This document shows, piece after piece, positions 12,401-20,696 of a stretch of 64,000 nt of DNA. Source of the stretch: Vicia villosa. Taxonomy: Eukaryota; Streptophyta; Magnoliopsida; Fabales; Fabaceae. The notes beneath the pieces are model-generated. The model made no database searches. It was not told where the DNA came from and was given only the letters and a program-made list of their open reading frames with translations. Position numbers and translations under genes: made by a program. Position 1 is the stretch's first letter. The number at the start of each line of letters is the position of its first letter. The stretch spans positions 82,716,469-82,780,468 of the forward strand of contig NC_081185.1 in NCBI RefSeq assembly GCF_029867415.1, given 5' to 3'.

Positions 12401-12577
12401 AGTTCCAGAGCCAATTATCTTGCCCTTCTGATCTCCTCCAAACTTGACTTCTCCTCCAGACTTAAGCACCAGGTCTTGGAACATAGACCTTCTTCCTGTC
12501 ATGTGTCGTGAGCATCCAGAGTCCAGGTACCATGACATGTTGTGCTTTGTCCTTCTTGCAGCCAAGGATATCTGCAA
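9443..12577 (-). CDS. pol: Maximus-1 pol: protease, integrase, RT and RNase H
   Basis: The ORF of 1,044 codons is open throughout. Protease starts at WYLDSGCSRHMTG (active D at residue 19). It is followed by the GAG-pre-integrase zinc region (HRRLGHAS, CEACQKGK), the integrase core (DLFGPV, VDDYSRWTWV, SDHGGEFEN, PQQNGVVERKNR), an RVT_2 reverse transcriptase with YVDDIIFG, and RNase H with CDADYAGD and STTEAEYVAA. It ends MDLCPE and TGA. It overlaps gag by 116 nt in the +1 frame. There is no ATG at the 5' end of the open frame (the first codon is TTG). The first in-frame ATG, at 12,538, lies just two codons before the protease begins. Expression is therefore by +1 frameshifting or by reinitiation. 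All catalytic motifs I checked are intact. Confidence 0.93.
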   Translation of the reverse strand: MQISLAARRTKHNMSWYLDSGCSRHMTGRRSMFQDLVLKSGGEVKFGGDQKGKIIGSGTIKSGNSPTISNVLLVEGLTHNLLSISQLSDNGYDIIFNQKSCKAVNQKDGSILFTGKRKNNIYKTDLQDLMSQKVTCLMSVSEEQWVWHRRLGHASLRKISQINKLNLVRGLPNLKFKSDALCEACQKGKFSKPAFKSKNVVSTSRPLELLHIDLFGPVKTASVRGKKYGLVIVDDYSRWTWVKFLKHKDETHSVFFDFCIQIQSEKECKIIKVRSDHGGEFENGSFEEFFKENGIAHDFSCPRTPQQNGVVERKNRTLQEMARTMINETNMAKHFWAEAINTACYIQNRISIRPILNKTPYELWKNRKPNISYFHPFGCVCFILNTKDHLGKFDSKAQKCFLLGYSERSKGYRVYNTETLVVEESINIRFDDKLGSEKPKQSDNFADCDIDISEVVEPRSNASEAELLRSKEPEDQVSASLEDLSISEEPSVRRSSRLISGHSEDVILGKKDDPIRTRAFLKNNADCQLGLVSLIEPTSVDHALEDPDWIIAMQEELNQFTRNDVWDLVPRPDGFNIIGTKWVFRNKLSEKGEVVRNKARLVAQGYSQQEGIDYTETFAPVARLESIRLLISFATQHNITLYQMDVKSAFLNGYINEEVYVHQPPGFEDSMSPNHVFKLKKSLYGLKQAPRAWYERLSSFLLDNGFTRGKVDTTLFCKTFEKDILICQIYVDDIIFGTSNATLGKEFAESMQAEFEMSMMGELKYFLGIQINQTSEGTYVHQTKYVKELLKKFNLMDCKEAKTPMHPTCILGKDEVSKKVDQKLYRGMIGSLLYLTASRPDILFSVCLCARFQSDPRESHLTAVKRILRYLKVTTNVGLVYRKSKEYNLVGFCDADYAGDRIERKSTSGSCQFLGSHLISWYSKKQATIALSTTEAEYVAAAGCSTQMLWMKSQLEDYQIFESNIPIFCDNTSAICLSKNPILHSKAKHIEIKHHFIRDYVQKGVISLNFVDTDHQWADIFTKPLAEDRFKFILKNISMDLCPE

Positions 12578-14375
12578 TAGGAATAATCTTATCCTTAGGT
12601 ACCCACATTTTCTTGGGTCCTTTCTTGTTAGATTTTCTCAAGTTCTGATTGAACTTGGGTTTAGCATTGTAAGCAATAGGAGGAACAGCATGATAATTCT
12701 TAATGTGAGTTTCATGATATTTCCTAGGTTGTGTCACATGCTTTTTGGTGTGTGTTGTGTGAAAACTTTGAGCATGTGAAGTGTGCCTAATATCATGGGA
12801 GTGGCCATACTTGAACTGATCATACAATGGCTTGTATGTAATTTTCATTTCATCAACAGGTTCAAGTTTGTATGGGGTTTCACCCTCATAACCAATGCCA
12901 ACTCTTTTGTTTCCAGATACGGCATATATCATAGAAGCTAGCTGACTTCTGCCAATACTTCTAGATAAGAACTTCCTGAAACTTAAATCATATTCTTTCA
13001 GAATATGGTTTAGACTAGGAGTGGATTTTTCTGAATTAGAAGGAGATCCAACATTATTGGATAATTTTAAAAGTTTTTCTTTTAATTCAGAATTCTCCAA
13101 CTCAAGCTTCTTTGTTTCAAATTCAAATTGCTTTTTCAGCTTTTTGTATTTGAGACTAATCTGAGACTTGAGTTCCAGAAGTTCAGTTGGACCGGAAACT
13201 AACTCATCTCTAGTAAGTTCAGAAAATACCTTTTCAGAATCTGATTCTGATGTAGATTCTGATCCGTCATCTTCTGTCGCCATCAGCGCACAGTTGGCCT
13301 GCTCATCTTCTGAATCATCTTCTGACTCATCCCAGGTTGCCATAAGACCTTTCTTCTTATGAAACTTTTTCTTGGGACTTTCCTTCTGAAGATTTGGACA
13401 TTCATTCTTGTAGTGTCCAGGCTCATTGCATTCATAGCACATGACCTTCTTCTTGTCAAATCTTCTTTCATCAGAAGATTCTCCACGTTCAAATTTCCTT
13501 GAACTTCTGAAGCCTCTGAACTTCCTTTGCTTGGTCTTCCAGAGTTGATTTAGCCTTCTGGAGATCATGGACAGTTCATCTTCTTCTTCAGATTCTGATT
13601 CTTCAGGATCTTCTTCTTTGGCCTGAAAAGCGTTAGTGCATTTCTTGATATTAGATTTTAATGCAATAGACTTACCTTTCTTTTGAGGCTCATTTGCATC
13701 CAGCTCAATTTCATGGCTTCTCAAGGCACTGATCAGCTCTTCCAGAGAAACTTCATTCAGATTCTTTGCAATCTTGAATGCAGTCACCATAGGACCCCAT
13801 CTTCTGGGTAAGCTTCTGATGATCTTCTTTACGTGATCAGCCTTGGTGTATCCCTTGTCAAGAACTCTCAATCCAGCAGTAAGAGTTTGAAATCTTGAAA
13901 ACATCTTTTCAATGTCTTCATCATCCTCCATCTTGAAGGCTTCATACTTCTGGATTAAGGCTAGAGCTTTAGTCTCCTTGACTTGAGCATTTCCTTCATG
14001 AGTCATTTTCAAGGACTCATATATGTCATAGGCCGTTTCCCTGTTAGATATCTTCTCATACTCAGCATGAGAGATAGCATTCAGCAAAACAGTTCTACAT
14101 TTATGATGATTCCTGAAAAGCTTCTTTTGATCATCATTCATTTCTTGCCTTGACAGCTTCACGCCACTGGCATTTACTGGATGTTTGTAACCATCCATTA
14201 GAAGATCCCATAGATCACCATCTAGACCCAGAAAGTAACTTTCCAATTTATCTTTCCAGTATTCAAAGTTTTCACCATCAAATACCGGCGGTCTAGTATA
14301 ACCATTGTTACCATTGTATTGCTCAGCAGAGCCAGATGTAGATGCAGGTGGATTTGTCGGAGTTTCACCAGCCAT
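12462..14375 (-). CDS. gag: Maximus-1 gag
   Basis: This is a 637-residue copia-type Gag that builds the virus-like particle and packages element RNA. Residues about 30-235 match the UBN2/gag-polypeptide fold (FEYWKDKLESYFLG, WGPMVTAFKIAKNLNE). An acidic stretch at 255-270 precedes a single CCHC zinc knuckle CYECNEPGHYKNEC at 313-326. A Lys/Glu-rich coiled-coil-like segment spans about 395-455. The C terminus is basic and ends RPGA. The ATG at 14,375 lies 74 nt downstream of the PBS and is the first good start. It overlaps pol in a different frame, and the homologous gag end in Maximus-2 (41,041-41,043) has the same stop and overlap. Confidence 0.92.
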   Translation of the reverse strand: MAGETPTNPPASTSGSAEQYNGNNGYTRPPVFDGENFEYWKDKLESYFLGLDGDLWDLLMDGYKHPVNASGVKLSRQEMNDDQKKLFRNHHKCRTVLLNAISHAEYEKISNRETAYDIYESLKMTHEGNAQVKETKALALIQKYEAFKMEDDEDIEKMFSRFQTLTAGLRVLDKGYTKADHVKKIIRSLPRRWGPMVTAFKIAKNLNEVSLEELISALRSHEIELDANEPQKKGKSIALKSNIKKCTNAFQAKEEDPEESESEEEDELSMISRRLNQLWKTKQRKFRGFRSSRKFERGESSDERRFDKKKVMCYECNEPGHYKNECPNLQKESPKKKFHKKKGLMATWDESEDDSEDEQANCALMATEDDGSESTSESDSEKVFSELTRDELVSGPTELLELKSQISLKYKKLKKQFEFETKKLELENSELKEKLLKLSNNVGSPSNSEKSTPSLNHILKEYDLSFRKFLSRSIGRSQLASMIYAVSGNKRVGIGYEGETPYKLEPVDEMKITYKPLYDQFKYGHSHDIRHTSHAQSFHTTHTKKHVTQPRKYHETHIKNYHAVPPIAYNAKPKFNQNLRKSNKKGPKKMWVPKDKIIPIADILGCKKDKAQHVMVPGLWMLTTHDRKKVYVPRPGA

Positions 14376-14448
14376 CTTTTAGATGAAGCGTTTTTCTCTT
14401 CCTGAATCTTTTCTAAACACTGTTAAGTGCTCGCACCTTAGAACCGGC

Positions 14449-14460
14449 GCTCTGATGCCA
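14449..14460 (-). other. Primer binding site of Maximus-1
   Basis: On the - strand this reads TGGCATCAGAGC, two bases inside the 5' LTR. It matches the initiator tRNA-Met 3' end except for C in place of T at the fourth base. Maximus-2 has the same substitution. Confidence 0.85.
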
Positions 14461-14462
14461 AT

Positions 14463-15728
14463 TGAAGGATAGAAAAACACTTAGAAAGGGGGGGATTGAA
14501 TAAGTGTGACTTTAAATCTTGGACGATAAAAATAAATTGCACAATTATTTTTATCCTGGTTCGCTGTTAACGAAGCTACTCCAGTCCACCCCCGCAGAGA
14601 TGATTTACCTCAACCTGAGGATTTAATCCACTAATCGCACGGATTACAATGGTTTTCCACTTAGTCCGCAACTAAGTCTTCCAGAGTCTTCTGATCACAC
14701 ACTGATCACTCCAGGAACAACTGCTTAGATACCCTCTAAGACTTTTCTAGAGTCTACTGATCAACACGATCACTCTAGGCTTAGTTCACTCCTAAGACTT
14801 CCCTAGAGTATTCTGATCAACACGATCACTCTAGTTACAAACTGCTCAGCCAACTGCTAAGACTTCCTAGAGTATACTGATCACACGATCACTCTAGTTC
14901 CTTACAACTTAATGTAATCTATTCAAGAGTTTACAAATGCTTCTTAAAAGCGATAATCACAACTGTGATATTTCTCTTAACGTTTAAGCTTAATCTCACT
15001 AAAATATTACAACAGCAATGTAGTGAGCTTTGATGAAGATGAAGATTCTGAGTTTAGATTTGAACAGCGTTTCAGCAAGTTTGATATAAGTTGTTTTGGT
15101 GCAGAATCGTTAACCTTGCTTCTCATCAGAACTTCATATTTATAGGCGTTGAGAAGATGACCGTTGAATGCATTTAATGCTTTGCGTGTTCCGTACAGCA
15201 TTGCACTTAATGTTATACGCTTTTGTCAACTGCCTCGAGCCTTGTTCACGCTGTGTCTACTGACGTAGCCTTAAGTAGCTTTTAACGTTCCTTTTGTCAG
15301 TCAGCGTAGTCTGCCACCTGTACTTCCTTCTGATCTGATGTTTGTGAATACGACGTTTGAATATCATCAGAGTCAAAACAGCTTGGTGCATAGCATCTTC
15401 TGATCTTCTGACCTTGAAGTGCTTCTGAGCGTGATACCATCTTCTGATCTTCAGTGCTTCTGATCTCATGTTCTTCTGATGCTTCCATAGACCCATGTTC
15501 TGATTCTGCTTCGACCATCTTCTGATGTCTTGCCAGACCATGTTCTGATGTTGCATGCTGAACCATTTGAGATACAACTTCTGAGCGCTGAATTATGCGT
15601 ACTCTTTATATATATTTCCTGAAAGGGAAATTGCATTGGATTAGAGTACCATATTATCTTAAGCAAAATTCATATTATTGTTATCATCAAAACTAAGATA
15701 ATTGATAAGAACAAATCTTGTTCTAACA
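14463..15728 (-). repeat. Maximus-1 5' LTR
   Basis: This 1,266-bp partner of the LTR at 6,249 is next to the PBS, so it supplies the promoter. On the - strand a TATATATAAAG box lies at 15,616-15,603, about 110 bp from the LTR start. The four hairpin units are repeated at 14,672-14,897. Confidence 0.93.
15603..15616 (-). promoter_or_regulatory. TATA box in the Maximus-1 5' LTR
   Basis: The - strand reads TATATATAAAG, followed by AGTACGC. The same block occurs in the Maximus-2 LTRs as TATATAAAGAGTATGC. The position in U3 fits an LTR promoter. The transcription start was not determined. Confidence 0.6.
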
Positions 15729-15733
15729 CATAC

Positions 15734-17002
15734 ACCCAAATTCCCCAAGCAAGTCAACAAATGGTAGTCTCCCTCAAAGAAATAGTTTATTCACTTTTGG
15801 AATTCCCCAATTGAGAATCTCCTGCAGAGCGACGCTCGACAATCTTCTTCAAATAAGATAGTTTGTTTCGCATTTTGAATTCCTCAGAAGTTTGGTATTT
15901 CCCCGGCGGATCGACAAAAGATCCCCAACGGAGTCAGTGAATGGTAGTCTTCGTCCAGAAGATAGTTCAGATTCCTCAGCATAAGTAGGTGAATGGTAGT
16001 CTTCTTCCCGAAGACAGTTCATCCACTCTCGAGCAAAGTCATTAGCCCCTCAAAAGAGCGCGGGACCATATGACGATCCTTCAAAAATGTCAAGTTGAAA
16101 GGAGGGATGGTGAAGTTTCTTTATTTACCGTCAAATGGTATCTTACCTCCAAGTGCTAGTAAGAAGTTTGATGAGGAAACAAACCTTTGAAGTTTCTTTA
16201 TTTACTGTCAAATGGTATCTTACCTCCAAGTGCTGGTAAGAAGTTTGATGAGGAAACAAACCTTTGAAGTTTCTTTATTTACCGTCAAATGGTATCTTAC
16301 CTCCAAGTGTTGGTAAGAAGTTTGATGAGGAAACAAACCTTTGAAGTTTCTTTATTTACCGTCAAATGGTATCTTACCTCCAAGTGCTGGTAAGAAGTTT
16401 GATGAGGAAACAAACCTTTGAAGTTTCTTTATTACCATCAAATGGTATCTTACCTCCAAGTGCTGGTAAGAAGTTTGATGAGGAAACAAACCTTTGAAGT
16501 TTCTTTATTACCATAAAATGGTATCTCATCTCCAAGTGCTGATGAGAAGTTTGATGAGGAAACAAATCTTTGAAGTTTCTTTATTACCATCAAATGGTAT
16601 CTCATCTCCAAGTGCTGATGAGAAGTTTGATGAGGAAACAAATCTTTGGAGAATTTCTCTTTATCTAAGATATTGTCCCAAATCACAACTTAGACCAGTT
16701 TCGAGATGCAGACATCCGAAACAAGGGGAGGTTGCTTGCCTTTTTCTAAGTGTCAACACTTAGTTAAAGAAGATGGATTGCGCATCCTACATTGCCATCC
16801 ATTCACCAGAATCCACATGACGTATTCCTACAGGAGTTTGTCTCCTCATCCCCCGCTAAGTGCGATAACGGGATCAGTTCATGTAAAGATTTTATCAATT
16901 ACAACATCTCAGGAGCGCCCAAAATTCGGGCATTCTTTGATATTTAAGTCTCTTTCACGCAGGAGAGATCGAGATATCAATCTCTCTCCCTCCGGATAAA
17001 AG
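15734..17002 (+). other. Ogre 3' untranslated region, second part
   Basis: This continues the region cut at 6,248. The first 350 bp repeat the string ATGGTAGTCT three times (about 15,760, 15,938, 15,988), each followed by an AGA(A/T)A(G/C)AGTT(C/T)A-like phrase. A 77-bp tandem array follows at 16,111-16,646 (separate entry). No coding potential is visible. Confidence 0.7.
16111..16646 (+). repeat. 77/76-bp tandem repeat, seven copies, in the Ogre 3' untranslated region
   Basis: Copies start at 16,111, 16,188, 16,265, 16,342, 16,419, 16,495 and 16,571, so the period is 77 for the first four steps and 76 afterwards. Each contains GAAGTTTCTTTATT, TCAAATGGTATCT, CTCCAAGTGCT and AAGTTTGATGAGGAAACAAA. 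The first five copies have CTTACCTCC, while the last two have CTCATCTCC. An eighth copy decays after a few bases. Tandem arrays in the hypervariable 3' untranslated region of Ogre are a known source of legume satellites. Confidence 0.92.
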
Positions 17003-17021
17003 AAACTTAAATAGGGGCATC
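17003..17021 (+). other. Polypurine tract of Ogre
   Basis: AAACTTAAATAGGGGCATC directly precedes the LTR start TGTCATACCC, the usual Ogre arrangement. Confidence 0.75.
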
Positions 17022-18566
17022 TGTCATACCCTAATTTTTGACCCCCCTGAGATGACATATCTTCAGGATTTCCATCAGGTCAAAGCAAGTACCCAGAGCA
17101 GTCACTTCTTCATCTGGCATTTAATCAAGGATGTTCAAAGACAAGAAAACTCAGGCAAAGGATCAATAAATAAAAGGATTGGTCTCTAACACAATCATAG
17201 GACTCAAAAGCTTCACTTTTATATTCACCTATGATTGATTAGACACCCAGTCATCTGAGTACAGGTTTACTCAGGTCACCAGACTAGGGTTTTTGAGCCT
17301 ATCAAGGACTGAAATTAGGGATCACCTTTGGGAAACCCTAAAAAGCTCCAGGACATCTATTAAAGACTTCAATCATCTTCAAATGATCCATACAATAAGA
17401 TCCACTGGACATCACACCTCAATTCAAGATCCACAGTCACCAATTTCATCTGGTCGACAATTAGGGTTTTTAACCTAATTCATCTGGATAGTTGACTTTT
17501 AATCAGGGCATGGATCCAAAACTCAAGACATGATTCAAGAACCTCTACTACCTCAATATAACCCATTTACATCACTCATTTGAGGAGAAGATCTTAATTC
17601 CACACAAAAGTCCAAAATCTCACTTTATTTGGAAAAAGTCAACTGTATGGGATCACCTTTGACTTTTAAGATTTTTGGTCAAACCATGACTTTCAAAGAT
17701 CAATATCATCAATATATGGATATTAAAGTCTTTTTGACCAAAGAAATTCAAGAAGAATCATCAAGGAGCGAAAAGTCGGGAATTAGGGTTTTTGAGGGCA
17801 TTGTGGGAACTCAAAATTTCACCTACACAACTCAAAAAACTTCCTACATGAAAGTTGTAGATCTTGCAAAATAAAACAACATCTTACATAGGAACTTTTT
17901 TCAAAAGATCAACCATTTAAGAGATTTGGAATTTTCAAGCTTTAGGTTATAAAAACTTAGAAATTTTTCTAAGTGTTTTTAACCTAGTTTTCATCCAACT
18001 TTGGGCTCATTTTTCACAATTTTCCCAAATGATTCTGAAGAAACCCTAAACTAATGATTTGAAGTAGATGTTTAGGGCTTTCCAAATTGTGCTCAACCTT
18101 CTCCAAATTCATTTTGAGCTAGGAGTTATGCTTGTTCAAAGTTGGCCTCATAAGGTGAAATTATAGGTCATGTACAAATTGGAACTTTGCAATTTTGTGC
18201 AATTAGCTTCACTAAGTGATGCTACACGACCTCTAATACATCTGCAAGCATGCCATACATCAATTTCCATCATTGCATAAGGATTGAAGAAGATTCCCAA
18301 AAAACAAAGGCATGTGATTATGTAATGATTGCATTTTTGAATTTATGGCAAATGGTGAATCATCAAGGAATCTTGCTCTAAGCCAATTAGAACTCTCCTC
18401 TGCATCAGAAATGTTCCCTAATATCATACAAGATCAATGGTTGGGGAAGCTAGCCAGAAAATGCATCATTGCATTTGGGATATTTTCAAAATTTCTTCAT
18501 GGCTAAGAAACCAAACTCACCTCACTAAGCAAGCTTGCTATGTTCAATTGCTCTGAACCATTTGCC

Positions 18567-18575
18567 TATAAATAG
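18567..18575 (+). promoter_or_regulatory. TATA box of the Ogre LTR
   Basis: GCCTATAAATAGAGGGG is a near-consensus plant TATA box about 1.5 kb into the LTR, followed after about 30 bp by CATTCAGAAAACA, a plausible start region. As a 3' LTR it would drive transcription out of the element. Confidence 0.65.
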
Positions 18576-19341
18576 AGGGGTCTTTCTCATTCAGAAAACA
18601 CACCAAAGCAACAGAATTCTTGCTTTCTCTCTTCTTTCTTCATACTTAAGGTTTTCAAAGGTTCTTTGGCAAGAAGACTCGGATTCTTCAAACCAGAGCT
18701 CTTCCTTTGGAATTAAGTATTCAAACACCTTAGGGGAGTCATTTAGAGGTGATCCAAACCTCTGAAACACTTCTGTACATGGGGGATCATCATCTTCACC
18801 TCTCACTTGGAGCTGTTGCAGTTGGGGTCGAGCAAGAGGTTCTGGGCACTTTCAGTCCAAGTTAAGCATCTCAACACCTTCCAGGAGGATCACTAAAGCT
18901 ATCTGGATCGTTGCAACAACTCTGCAACACACTTTGATCAGAGCCAACTCTTCATTTTTCAGGTAAGTTTCAAAAGCTTCAAACTCTATGATTCACGCAT
19001 GATAAATATAAAATGAAGTTACCAGTTGGTTTCTGCACCTTCATAGATCATTAGCCCTCAATCAATTGCATCAAATCTTGCATATATATTATTTCATGTT
19101 TAATTTCAGTTTTAGGGTTCTTAGTGTTCATGCTTGTGAATTTTATGTTACATTTAGAATAAATGAAATTAAAGGACACCATCATGATCCTCGTCCAAAA
19201 ACGAGCAAAATCCATCTTTACATCTTTGAATTTAGTTGAGAATTGAGGGAGATAGGATTTCCAGAAATTGAAATCATGAGGTTGAAGATGAAGTTGCTTT
19301 GCGCGCGTTTTTTTGAATTCTCAGAAGCAAGTTTAAAATAT

Positions 19342-19610
19342 AATCAATTGGAAGCGTGTTTTGAACGACTAAAACGTTCAGCTCACTTGGTTACAAGCGC
19401 CTCTCACTTTCTCATGCCTTAGGTCTGGGGTTCGATCCCCCCCTCAGACCTTTTGTTTTTATTTTTCATTTTAACGCGCGTGTTTTATGTATAACCAATT
19501 GGAATCCCTCTTTAGTCACACTGAGCGTGTAGCTCAGTTGGCTTTGCTTTGTATGGTGACCATGGGAGCGTGGGTTCAAGCCTTGGTAGTGACAAAACAA
19601 TATTTTTTTA
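19342..19610 (+). repeat. Two tandem tRNA-like modules with Pol III A- and B-box matches
   Basis: Module 1 has an A-box-like string CAGCTCACTTGG (19,379-19,390), a B box GGTTCGATCC (19,429-19,438) and a TTTT run near 19,451. Module 2 has TAGCTCAGTTGG (19,530-19,541), GGTTCAAGCC (19,573-19,582) and a T run near 19,603. Both are preceded by an AACCAATTGGA or AATCAATTGGA string about 153 bp apart, so they look like diverged tandem duplicates. Neither folds into a proper cloverleaf by eye, so they are not annotated as tRNA genes. Confidence 0.6.
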
Positions 19611-20165
19611 TCACTTTTTCCATTTGATTTCTTTACAACTTTAAACAATTATTTAACCTATCAAATTAATTCATTTTAATTTCATTTTTTACACACTTGT
19701 CATTTAATATATCTATTTTGTGAATAATCAAAAAAATCATAAAAATATTATTTATTTTATATATTCTTATTAGGTTTAAAATAGTATGTTTTAAGTGTTT
19801 TCTTAAATACTTTGAAAATATATATTTTTATTTTGTTTTAACCTAATTACTTTGTGAATAATTTTATGATAAAACCCTAATTATTTAGGTCTTAATTAGG
19901 TATAGATTTCATCTTTTCCTTAATTAAGTTGACTTTTGTCAATGTTCAAAACTGTTTTCAGTCTCCAATTAAACGGATGATTAAGGTTTTCAAACAACAA
20001 AACCTTATATCATTTCAATCATTTTCAACTGTTTCTCATAAACAGTGAATCATTTTCAAGTGGGCCTCTAATAGAGTGTAAGTCTCAACACCTTTTTCTT
20101 TTCATAGTTTGTTTTTTCAAAACTGTATTTACAAAATCTTCTTTCTGTTTTCAAAATATTCTTCT

Positions 20166-20650
20166 GGTATTTGAAGGGCATTATTCCCGGTGAAACTCTT
20201 CAGATACCTATGTGACCTATGTCCATCTTCACTTCTTCGGTTTTCAAAAAAACCATTAACTGTTTATCATATATATTCAACTGTTATCCATCAATTGCTG
20301 GTAAGGCTTTGTACATACTTCTTCAAAGGCCTCCACTCCATCCAGGTTAGGCTTTACAAGCTTTCAATTTACAGTCTTTGTTTAAATTACTGTCAAATAT
20401 AAACTGTGCATATATATATATTAGAACTACGTTTGAGTGTAAACCCTAGGACAGTTAAACTATATATATATTATAGGAATATGACCTAGGATTGAGAATG
20501 TCTTCCCGGTGAAGGCTCTTTCCTAATTAGAGATCTGTAGTTCAAACCCCCAAGATGAATTATTCCGGTGAAACATCTTGGCAAAAACCTTAGAATCCAA
20601 AAAATAGGATACATCCACCCAAAGAGGAATTATTCCCGGTGAAACCTCTT
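20166..20650 (+). repeat. Four hairpins sharing the loop ATTATTCCCGGTGAAA
   Basis: A loop of the type (A)ATTATTCCCGGTGAAA recurs at about 20,180, 20,502, 20,558 and 20,628, flanked by different inverted arms. These are 20,166-20,178 with 20,196-20,208 (13 bp, two G-T), 20,487-20,497 with 20,515-20,524 (two-base internal mismatch), 20,550-20,557 with 20,574-20,581 (8 bp perfect), and 20,622-20,627 with 20,645-20,650 (6 bp perfect). Confidence 0.75.
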
Positions 20651-20696
20651 ACCCATTTGCTTAAAGCCAAAATAAGTTCAAAACCACATAGCTTTC

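Larger units (their letters stand above)
6249..15728 (-). mobile_element. Maximus/SIRE Ty1/copia element (Maximus-1), apparently full length and young
   Basis: LTRs of 1,266 bp each (6,249-7,514 and 14,463-15,728) start TG and end CA, and the insertion is flanked by the 5-bp duplication catac (6,244-6,248 and 15,729-15,733). On the - strand the order is 5' LTR (right copy), PBS, gag, pol, a 1.9-kb 3' region and PPT. gag and pol are open. I saw one mismatch between the LTRs (A at 7,308 against C at 15,522), which indicates a very recent insertion. The element lies in the 3' untranslated region of the Ogre copy. Compared with Maximus-2 in this window it lacks the third ORF. Confidence 0.95.

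Noticed and set aside
16111..16646. CRISPR-like array
   Set aside because: The units are head-to-tail copies without variable spacers, in a plant retrotransposon 3' untranslated region.
19378..19600. Functional tRNA genes
   Set aside because: A and B boxes match, but I could not build the acceptor, D and anticodon stems by eye. They are reported as tRNA-like modules only.
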